A stretch of DNA of 47,652 bases from Streptomyces cinnamoneus (GTDB lineage Bacteria > Actinomycetota > Actinomycetes > Streptomycetales > Streptomycetaceae), in the NCBI RefSeq assembly GCF_014650495.1, contig NZ_BMVB01000035.1, positions 1-47,652 on the forward strand, read 5' to 3'. How positions within the stretch are numbered: position 1 is the stretch's first letter; each line of letters opens with the position of its first letter. The position numbers and the translations under genes were made by a program. The notes beneath the pieces were generated by a model, which did not search any database, was not told the origin of the DNA, and saw nothing but the letters and a program-made list of their open reading frames with translations. Below are positions 24,438 to 31,052 of this stretch, piece by piece.

Positions 24438-26087
24438 TCAGACGAGGGAGCCTGCGGGCTGCGGCTCGGGGGCCTCGACCGCGGGCTCGGGGGCCTCGTC
24501 GAGCACGGGGTCGGGGTCGGGGAGCCCCGCGCGGTGGGCCTGGACGCCGGCGCGTACCGCCCAGAAGTAGAAGGCCACGGCCGACAGACCGACCAGCGCC
24601 GTGTCGAGGCCGCCCGGGATCACTCCGTGCCCGCCGAACTCGGCGCTGCCGAGGGCGGACAGCAGTGCCGTCCACAGCAGGAATCCGACCATCCACCAGG
24701 CCGGTGCGAACTGCCGGCGCAGGCTCGTCTCGCCCCGGCGGCGCAGGACGGCGGCGGCGATGGGCACCGAGACCAGGGTGAGCAGGGCGACCTTGCCGGT
24801 GTTGGGCCACTTCGACCAGAACAGGGCGCAGGCCGCGAAGGCGAAGGTGACCGGGCAGAGCACCTTCGCGGCGGGCAGGCGGAAGGGGCGGGGCAGGTCC
24901 GGCTTGGTCTGCCGGAAGACGCCGACCGCGATGGGCCCCATGAGGTAGGAGACGACCATGGCGGCGGAGACGACGCTGGCCAGGGCCTCCCAGCTGTGGC
25001 CGATGGTGAGGAGCAGCAGGACGGAGAAGCCCAGGTTCAGCCACATGGCCGGGCGGGCGACGCCGTAGCGGGGGTGCACCTCGGCGATCTTCTTGGGGAA
25101 GAAGCCGGTCTCGGCGAGGTTCTGGGCCAGGTACGCGGAGGACGCCACGTTGCCGATGTTGGCGCCGTTCGGCGAGATGAAGGCGCCGAACTGGAGCATG
25201 GTGACGACCCAGTGCAGCATCAGCAGCTTGGCGAGGTCGGCGAAGGGCGACGCGAAGTTGACGCCGCTCCACCCGCCGGCCTCCGCGAGCCGCTCCGGCG
25301 GCACGGCGCCGAGGAAGGCCACCTGCAGGGCGAGGTAGATGAGCAGGCCGAGGGAGAGCGCGCCGACGAGGGCGCGGGGGATGGCGCGGCCGGGGTCCTT
25401 GGCGGCACCGCCGAGGTTGACGACGGCCTGGAAGCCGTTGAAGGCGAAGACGACGCCGGAGGCGGAGACCGCGGTGAGCACGGCCGACCAGCCGTTGGGG
25501 GCGAAGCCGCCGTGGTCGGTGAAGTTGCCGGTGTGGAAGCCGGAGGCGATGAGCGCGGCGACGGCGAGGACCGGGATCGCGAACTTGACCAGGGTCAGGA
25601 GGTTGTTGGCGCGCGCCAGCAGGGCGACCGACCAGTAGCAGGCCAGCCACAGCGCGCACGTCAGGAACAGGGCCGTTGCCAGGCCGGTGCCGGTGAGGCT
25701 GCCGTCGGACACCAGTCCGCGGGCCCAGCCGAAGCTCCACGAGGCCATGTACTGGGTGCCCGCGATGGCCTCGATCGGGATCAGGGAGGCGGTCGCGATC
25801 CACACCGCCCATCCGGTGATGAAGCCGAGCACCGGGCCGTGCGAGATGGAGCCGAACCTGGCCATGGCGCCCGGGAGCGGGTACGCGGCGCCCACCTCGG
25901 CGTACGACATGGCGATCATGCCGATGAAGACGGCGCCGATCACCCAGGCGACCAGGGAGGCGGGGCCGGCGACCTGTGCCGCCTGCCCGGCCCCGAAGAG
26001 CCAGCCGGAGCCGAAGATGGACCCCAGCCCGATCATGATCAGGGCGAAGAGACTGAGGCCCTTTCGATTGGCCGCGCTCATGTCCAC
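24438..26087 (-). CDS. APC-family amino acid permease
   Basis: A 549-residue membrane protein with twelve or so helices. It begins with the family's first helix, LSLFALIMIGLGSIFGSGWL, followed by AQVAGPASLVAWVIGAVFIG, and has AFNGFQAVVNLGGAAKDPGR in helix 6 to 7, typical of the AAT/APA-type permeases. The C-terminal 40 residues are Pro/Glu-rich and cytoplasmic (PDPDPVLDEAPEPAVEAPEP). The substrate is probably an amino acid or polyamine. GTG 26087 has GGAAAG six bases upstream; ATG 26081 is an alternative. The aldehyde dehydrogenase gene precedes it by about 300 bases on the same strand. Confidence 0.88.
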   Translation of the reverse strand: MDMSAANRKGLSLFALIMIGLGSIFGSGWLFGAGQAAQVAGPASLVAWVIGAVFIGMIAMSYAEVGAAYPLPGAMARFGSISHGPVLGFITGWAVWIATASLIPIEAIAGTQYMASWSFGWARGLVSDGSLTGTGLATALFLTCALWLACYWSVALLARANNLLTLVKFAIPVLAVAALIASGFHTGNFTDHGGFAPNGWSAVLTAVSASGVVFAFNGFQAVVNLGGAAKDPGRAIPRALVGALSLGLLIYLALQVAFLGAVPPERLAEAGGWSGVNFASPFADLAKLLMLHWVVTMLQFGAFISPNGANIGNVASSAYLAQNLAETGFFPKKIAEVHPRYGVARPAMWLNLGFSVLLLLTIGHSWEALASVVSAAMVVSYLMGPIAVGVFRQTKPDLPRPFRLPAAKVLCPVTFAFAACALFWSKWPNTGKVALLTLVSVPIAAAVLRRRGETSLRRQFAPAWWMVGFLLWTALLSALGSAEFGGHGVIPGGLDTALVGLSAVAFYFWAVRAGVQAHRAGLPDPDPVLDEAPEPAVEAPEPQPAGSLV

Positions 26088-26384
26088 GATGTGCTTTCCG
26101 TTCTGCCGGGAGACAAAGACTGGAAGCCGCCACCTGCCGGGCTGAGCGAAGAGCAACCGCCTGCACTGCACACCGGCACCAGCCTCTTCGGCTTTGCCGG
26201 AACGGCCACCGGGAGCGGACACCGGGCATGGCCGAGGATGCAAGAGCGACGCCGGACATAGTACGACAACCTGCAGAAATGGCTGAAATCGCACCTGCCG
26301 CCGCGCCCGTGGGCGCCGGGCTGCCGTACCGGCTCGAAGATCTCTTCACCCTACAACGATGCGCGGGCCGCTCCGGCCGCGGCA

Positions 26385-27704
26385 TCAGCCCAGCGGCTTG
26401 TCGAGCACCGCCTTGCGGTGGCTGAACGTCTCGATCGAGTAGCGCCCGTGGTAGTTGCCCATGCCGCTCTCGCCGACGCCGCCGAACGGCAGGTCGGGGA
26501 CCGTGAGGTGGGCCAGCGGCAGGCCGAACCCGAGGCCGCCGGAGGAGGTTTCGGACGCCAGGCGCCGCCGGGTGGTGTCGGAGCCGGTGAAGGCGTAGAG
26601 CGCCAGCGGCTTCTCCCGGTCGTTGATGAAGGCGATGGCCTCGTCCAGGTCGCGGACCGTGACGATGGGCAGGACGGGACCGAAGATCTCCTCCTGCATG
26701 ACGGGCGCCCCCGGATCGACGTCGGCGAGAACGGTCGGGGCGATGTACTTCGTGGCGCGGTCGCTGCCGCCGCCGGTCACCGGGCGCCCGGAGCCGAGCA
26801 GGGCCGCCAGCCGGTCGAAGTGACGCTCGTTGACGATCCGCCCGTAGGACTCGGACGCGGCCGGGTCGGATCCGTATAGCGCTTCGACGGCGCGTATCAG
26901 CGCGGGTTCCAGGGCGCGGGCGGTCTCCGGGTCGGTGAGCACGTAGTCGGGCGCCACGCAGGTCTGGCCGGCGTTGAGGAACTTTCCGGCCGCCAGCCGC
27001 TCCGCGACGGCGGCCGGGTCGGTGTCGCGGTCGACGAAGACGGGCGACTTGCCGCCCAGCTCAAGGGTCACCGGGGTGAGGTGCCGGGCGGCGGCGGTCA
27101 TGACGATGCGGCCGACCGTGCCGTTGCCCGTGTAGAAGATGTGGTCGAAGCGCTCGGCGAGCAGGGCGGTGGTCTCGGGGACGCCGCCCTCCACGACGGC
27201 CACGGCGTCGTTGTCGAGGTAGCGGGGCAGGAGGCCGGCGAGCGCGGCCGAGGTGGCCGGGGCCAGCTCGCTGGGCTTGGCGACGACTGCGTTGCCGGCG
27301 GCCAGGGCTCCCACCATCGGGGCGAGCAGCAGCTGCGCCGGGTAGTTCCAGGGTGCGATGACGAGGACGACGCCCAGCGGGTCGTACTGGGCCCAGGCCG
27401 TGGCCTCGCCGAGGTGGGGCGGGACGGGGGCCGGTTCGGGGCGCAGCCAGGCATCGAGGTGGTCGAGGGTGTGATCGATCTCGCGGAGGGTGAAGTCGAT
27501 CTCGGTGCGGAACGCTTCGTACGCGCTCTTGCCCAGGTCCTCGTGGAGGGCGGCGACGAGGGCCGCGTCGTTCTCGGTGAGCATCGCGCGCAGCCGGCGC
27601 AGCTGTGCGGTGCGCCAGGCGGTGGGCTTGGTGCGGCCGGTTCGGAAGGTGGCGCGCAGGCGGGCGACGACGTCGGCGGGCTGCTCGGAGGTGGGGTGGG
27701 GCAT
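26385..27704 (-). CDS. Class-3-like aldehyde dehydrogenase
   Basis: A 439-residue NAD(P)-dependent aldehyde dehydrogenase. The nucleotide and catalytic segments are VLVIAPWNYPAQLLLAPM, FYTGNGTVGRIVMTAAARHL, the Glu site TLELGGKSPVFV, the Cys site NAGQTCVAPDYVL and the cap QEEIFGPVLPI. The length and motif order fit the ALDH3 group, which oxidises medium to long or aromatic aldehydes. GAGGG precedes ATG 27704. Its promoter has a near-consensus -35 and repeated operator-like elements. A permease gene follows. Confidence 0.93.
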   Translation of the reverse strand: MPHPTSEQPADVVARLRATFRTGRTKPTAWRTAQLRRLRAMLTENDAALVAALHEDLGKSAYEAFRTEIDFTLREIDHTLDHLDAWLRPEPAPVPPHLGEATAWAQYDPLGVVLVIAPWNYPAQLLLAPMVGALAAGNAVVAKPSELAPATSAALAGLLPRYLDNDAVAVVEGGVPETTALLAERFDHIFYTGNGTVGRIVMTAAARHLTPVTLELGGKSPVFVDRDTDPAAVAERLAAGKFLNAGQTCVAPDYVLTDPETARALEPALIRAVEALYGSDPAASESYGRIVNERHFDRLAALLGSGRPVTGGGSDRATKYIAPTVLADVDPGAPVMQEEIFGPVLPIVTVRDLDEAIAFINDREKPLALYAFTGSDTTRRRLASETSSGGLGFGLPLAHLTVPDLPFGGVGESGMGNYHGRYSIETFSHRKAVLDKPLG

Positions 27705-27737
27705 GGTCCCTCGATTGCGGTGCGGTGCGGACGGCGA

Positions 27738-27801
27738 TTACTTGATGGCCTCAAGCAACTGGTTCGATGTAAATACCAACAGTTAAAAATGTCAAGTAAC
27801 T
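27738..27801 (-). promoter_or_regulatory. Aldehyde dehydrogenase promoter with repeated TTACTTGA-type sites
   Basis: On the minus strand TTGACA (27790-27795) and TTACAT (27767-27772) are separated by 17 bases, a near-ideal sigma-70-type promoter for this GC-rich genome. Three copies of a TTRCTTGA element overlap or flank it: AGTTACTTGA (27792-27801), AGTTGCTTGA (27751-27760) and, inverted, TTACTTGA on the plus strand (27738-27745). They are candidate repressor sites. The gene's leader is about 55 bases. Confidence 0.7.
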
Positions 27802-27884
27802 GCCCCGACCGCTGCCCGCCCACGAGAAAGCGGCCCCGCCGGAATCCGGCAGGACCGCACGCATGACCCCTTGCCGGCCGCTCG

Positions 27885-27940
27885 GCCGGTCAGACGGTCA
27901 GCCGGTCAGCCGGTCAGCCGGTCAGCCGGTCAGCCGGTCA
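27885..27940. repeat. Seven 8-bp tandem units at M4 peptidase stop codon
   Basis: GCCGGTCA is repeated from 27885 to 27940; the second unit is GACGGTCA and the rest are perfect. The TCA of the last unit is the minus-strand stop codon of the M4 peptidase gene. Confidence 0.92.
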
Positions 27941-29005
27941 GAGGATCCCCACCGCCCGGAAGGCCGAGCGCACCACCTGGACGCCGTTCCGGTGGGTGAC
28001 CACCTTGTCGCGGACGAGGATCCGCGCCTGGGCGCTGATCACGGTGGCCGCGTCCGGGAAGGTGGCGGTGGGCCAGAGGTTCATCAGGCCCTGGAACCAG
28101 ATCAGACCGGCCTCGTCGGCGCCGATCTCCGAGGCCGTGAGGTAGAAGGCCCGGTTCGGGATGCCGCTGTTGCGGTGGACGCCCTGGTTGTCCAGCGGGC
28201 CCGCGTAGTAGTCCTGCATGTGCGCGGGCTGCGGGTCCCTGCCCATGACGGGGTTGTCGTAGGCGGTGCCGGGGTGGGCCATCGAGCGCAGCGCCTCCCC
28301 GTACAGACCAGGCGCCATGATCTCGTCGCCGATCAGCCAGTTGGCGCTCTGTGCGGTCAGCCCTTGGGAGTGCTGGTCGGCCAGGCTGCCGAAGACGTCG
28401 GCGAAGTGCTCGTTCAGCGCCCCGGACTGGCCGCTGTACTCCAGGTTGGCGGTGTGCTCCACCACCCCGTGGGCTAGTTCGTGGCCCATCACCTCGCGGG
28501 ACTGGCTGAAGTCGGTGAAGATCTCCCCGTCCCCGGTCCCGAGGACGATGTGGGAGCCGTCCCAGAAGGCGTTGTCGAAGTTCTCGCCGTAATTCACATA
28601 GGCGTTGATGTCCATGCCGAGGCCGTCCAGGCTGTTCCGCCGGAGGACCTTGCTGTAGTAGTCCAGCACCGCCCCGACGCTGTCGTACGCCGCGTCCGCG
28701 CTCTCGGGCTTGCCGACAGGAGGGTCGCCCTCTCCCCTGACCTTCCGGGCGGCGTCGAAGTCGACGCCCCGGTCGCAGTCGAAGATCACACGCCCTGCCT
28801 TGCCCTCCTCTGCGGCGGTGAGGGCGACGAGGTCGACGACCGAGCGCCTCCGCTGGTCGCGGAGCTGCTTACTGGCCGCCGCGGTCAAGGTGGCCGGGTG
28901 GGGCTTCGCGTCGCTCACCGCGGTGACCTTGGCGATGTGATCGAGAATGTGCGGCGGGACGAAGAGGCACCTGCAGGGGCTCCTGTTCCCGATCCTGATC
29001 GACAT
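27938..29005 (-). CDS. Protealysin-like M4 metallopeptidase
   Basis: A 355-residue zinc protease. The N-terminus lacks a signal peptide and carries CRCLFVPPHILDHIAKV, which resembles the short PPxL-type propeptide of protealysins rather than the long FTP/PepSY prodomain of thermolysins. The catalytic zinc site is GHELAHGVVEHTANLEYSG with the third ligand in GALNEHFADVFG, and GPLDNQGVHRNSGIPNRAFY is the substrate-binding segment. ATG 29005 has AAGGG with suitable spacing; ATG 29014 is too close. Protealysins often have an emfourin-type inhibitor gene nearby; I see none here. Substrates are unknown. Confidence 0.92.
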   Translation of the reverse strand: MSIRIGNRSPCRCLFVPPHILDHIAKVTAVSDAKPHPATLTAAASKQLRDQRRRSVVDLVALTAAEEGKAGRVIFDCDRGVDFDAARKVRGEGDPPVGKPESADAAYDSVGAVLDYYSKVLRRNSLDGLGMDINAYVNYGENFDNAFWDGSHIVLGTGDGEIFTDFSQSREVMGHELAHGVVEHTANLEYSGQSGALNEHFADVFGSLADQHSQGLTAQSANWLIGDEIMAPGLYGEALRSMAHPGTAYDNPVMGRDPQPAHMQDYYAGPLDNQGVHRNSGIPNRAFYLTASEIGADEAGLIWFQGLMNLWPTATFPDAATVISAQARILVRDKVVTHRNGVQVVRSAFRAVGIL

Positions 29006-29332
29006 GATCCGCATCCCTTCTGTGCTGCCTGCACTGCCCCGAGGGACCCCTCTACCAGCTCAACACCGCTGCGCCACCCGGGACAGGCGGGCAGCGGGGG
29101 TACACGGCGGGCAGGGAGCCGCACCCCTCTCGACCAGCGCGGACGCGGAGAGGAAGGCGAGGACGTTAGGCCGAACGGGTGAGGCGATCGGGACCGGCAC
29201 AGAAGAAGGCTGCGGCCCCGGCCCAGGGGCCGGCCGGGGCCGAACGGAGCGTCCGAGGGGAGCGGACCACCCGTACGGGCACACCGCGCGGGTCGACGAG
29301 GAGGCCGTCACCCCGGCGCTGTGCCATGTGCA

Positions 29333-29378
29333 GTAAATATATTTACCGCCGAGTACGCAAGGGTATGAAAAATTTCAT
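29333..29378. promoter_or_regulatory. Two AT-rich palindromes three helical turns apart
   Basis: GTAAATATATTTAC (29333-29346) is a perfect 14-base palindrome, and ATGAAA-AA-TTTCAT (29365-29378) is a second, their centres 32 bases apart. They are the only AT-rich part of the 480-base gap 29006-29485, which otherwise has no supported gene. RpiR-family regulators often bind TGAAA-type palindromes, and an RpiR gene ends just beside them. The likely target is the M4 peptidase transcript. Confidence 0.55.
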
Positions 29379-29430
29379 GCAGATCCCGGGGCTGAAAACG
29401 TCCCGTTCGGGGCGGGTGCCGGACGGGTGC

Positions 29431-29478
29431 GAGGGCGGTGGGTGAGGACGGTGGGTGAGGACGGTGGATGAGGACGGT
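29431..29478. repeat. 13-bp tandem units after the RpiR gene
   Basis: GAGGACGGTGGGT-type units repeat three times (29431-29469, with one or two substitutions) followed by a partial GAGGACGGT. The array ends seven bases before the minus-strand stop of the RpiR gene. Confidence 0.88.
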
Positions 29479-29485
29479 CCCGCCG

Positions 29486-30406
29486 TCAGTCGAGGAAGAA
29501 GGCGTGCTGCTCCGCCGCCTGCTCGTACTTCTCCAGGCGCAGCTGGGTGCGCTCGGGGTCCGCGTCGGCCATGGCCTGGAGGATCGCCGCGGAGAGCACC
29601 CCGGGTGCCGCGTAGGAGTCGAAGACGAGACGGGAGCCGGTCCCGGCCGTGAACGCCACGTCGGCCTCGTCCACGAGCGGCCCCAGCGTGACGTCGGTGA
29701 TCAGGGCGACGCGCAGCCCCGTACTGCGGGCGGCCCGGATGGCGGCCAGCGTCTCGTTGGCGTGCCGCGGCATCGCGAACGCCAGCACCCACGTGCCACC
29801 CGCCTCCCGTGCCTGGAGCAGCGCGTCGTAGGCCACGGTGCCCCCGCGGGAGACGAGGCGGACGTCGGGGTGGATGCGCTTCGCCGCGTAGGCGACGTAC
29901 TCGGCCAGCGAGACGGAGATGCGCAGGCCCAGGATCGTCAGCGGGACGGACCGGGCGAGCTCGCGGCCGAGTTCGAGGACCCGGTCGGTGTCCGCGAACA
30001 CCCGGCGCAGGCTCTCCAGGTTGGCGATCTCGGCGTCGACGGCCGCCTGCAGCTCGTTGCTGCGGTCCCCCTCCCCCGCCCCCGGGGAGCCGGCCACCGC
30101 GCTCAGGGCGATGGGCTGCAGCGCCTCGCGGAGTGCGGGGTAGCCGGTGAAACCGAGGGAGGTCGCGAAACGGGTCACGGAGGGCTGGCTCACCCCGACG
30201 CGCTCGGCGAGGTCCGTGATCGACAGGAACGCGGCCTCGGTGAGGTGGTCGGTGATGTACTGCGCGATGCGCCGTTGCGCGGGGGACAGCCGGTGGCCGC
30301 CGAACAACGCGCGGACCTTGTCCGCGGGGGCCGGCTCCGTCTCCGGAGAGCGCCTTCCCGGAGTGATCGCAGACGCCTGCGCACGTGCCCGCTGCCCTGA
30401 TCGCAC
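29486..30406 (-). CDS. RpiR/MurR-family transcriptional regulator
   Basis: A 306-residue regulator. The N-terminal RpiR helix-turn-helix is LSPAQRRIAQYITDHLTEAA with ITDLAERVGVSQPSVTRFAT. The C-terminal SIS domain (about 130-290) has LGLRISVSLAEYVAYAAKR and VLAFAMPRHANETLAAIRAA and would bind a phosphosugar or amino-sugar ligand. GTG 30406 is chosen because AAGGAGG lies seven bases upstream; it shortens the frame by 14 residues. It may control itself or the M4 peptidase gene via the palindromes between them. Confidence 0.92.
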   Translation of the reverse strand: MRSGQRARAQASAITPGRRSPETEPAPADKVRALFGGHRLSPAQRRIAQYITDHLTEAAFLSITDLAERVGVSQPSVTRFATSLGFTGYPALREALQPIALSAVAGSPGAGEGDRSNELQAAVDAEIANLESLRRVFADTDRVLELGRELARSVPLTILGLRISVSLAEYVAYAAKRIHPDVRLVSRGGTVAYDALLQAREAGGTWVLAFAMPRHANETLAAIRAARSTGLRVALITDVTLGPLVDEADVAFTAGTGSRLVFDSYAAPGVLSAAILQAMADADPERTQLRLEKYEQAAEQHAFFLD

Positions 30407-30449
30407 CGGTGGGCCTCCTTCTCGCCTTTCCCGCTCAACATAGCTCACC

Positions 30450-30494
30450 GGCCAGGGCGGCCAGGGCGGCCAGGGCGGCCAGGGCGGCCAGGGG
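30450..30494. repeat. Five 9-bp tandem units upstream of RpiR
   Basis: GGCCAGGGC is repeated four times exactly and a fifth copy ends in G (30450-30494). It lies between the RpiR start and the 3' end of a GNAT gene transcribed toward it, 38 bases from that stop codon. Confidence 0.92.
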
Positions 30495-30532
30495 CGAACG
30501 TCCCTGGCCGGGGGCGGCGGCTCTCGCAGGGG

Positions 30533-30964
30533 TCAGCCGAGCTCCTTCTGGAAGTGGAAGGCGGCGATGGCCATCCGCTCGCGCAGGTAGAAGCGGTGGG
30601 CGTCCGTGCGGTGCGTGGCGGAGTCGAGGGTGAAGAGGTGGCAGCCGGTTTCGCGCGCGTGCTCCTGCAGGTACGTCAGGAGGTGGCGGCCGACGCCGGT
30701 CGAGCGCGCGTCGGAGGCGGTGACGAGATCGTCGACGTACAGCGAGCGCACGGTGCTGGTGTTGACGACTATGCGCCAGCCCGCCGCACCCACGCACCGG
30801 CCGTCGTCGTCGTACGCGGCCGTGAAGCGCAGGCCCAGGCCGTGCCCCTCGTCGTAGATCTCACGGAACAGGTCCTCCGTGAGGTGCGGGCGCAGCTCGC
30901 GCAGGACGGGCAGGAGGTCGGACAGGAGCCGTGTGTCGCCGGGTGCCAAGTCGATGATCTTCAT
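30533..30964 (-). CDS. GNAT acetyltransferase
   Basis: A 143-residue single-domain GNAT. VRSLYVDDLVTASDARSTGV followed by GRHLLTYLQEHARETG is the acetyl-CoA-binding motif A (here STGVGRHL), and LDSATHRTDAHRFYLRERM is the C-terminal strand-helix; substrate unknown. ATG 30964 has no ribosome site; a TAGAGT element lies seven bases upstream, so the message may be leaderless. A longer in-frame start at 31018 is possible but the homology begins at MKIIDL. Confidence 0.85.
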   Translation of the reverse strand: MKIIDLAPGDTRLLSDLLPVLRELRPHLTEDLFREIYDEGHGLGLRFTAAYDDDGRCVGAAGWRIVVNTSTVRSLYVDDLVTASDARSTGVGRHLLTYLQEHARETGCHLFTLDSATHRTDAHRFYLRERMAIAAFHFQKELG

Positions 30965-31052
30965 GCGGGGCACTCTAGGGTGTGTCCCGCCTTTTCGCTG
31001 TGACGCATCTGGCGTCACGACGTCATGGGCCGCTCCGGGGGCCCGGGTGCGC

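Noticed and set aside
29365..29445. 26-codon ORF MKNFMQIPGLKT... as a peptide gene
   Set aside because: It has no properly spaced ribosome site, begins inside a palindrome and runs into a tandem repeat.
24386..30494. Short tandem arrays as a CRISPR array
   Set aside because: Units are contiguous without spacers, differ in length from array to array, and no cas genes are present.
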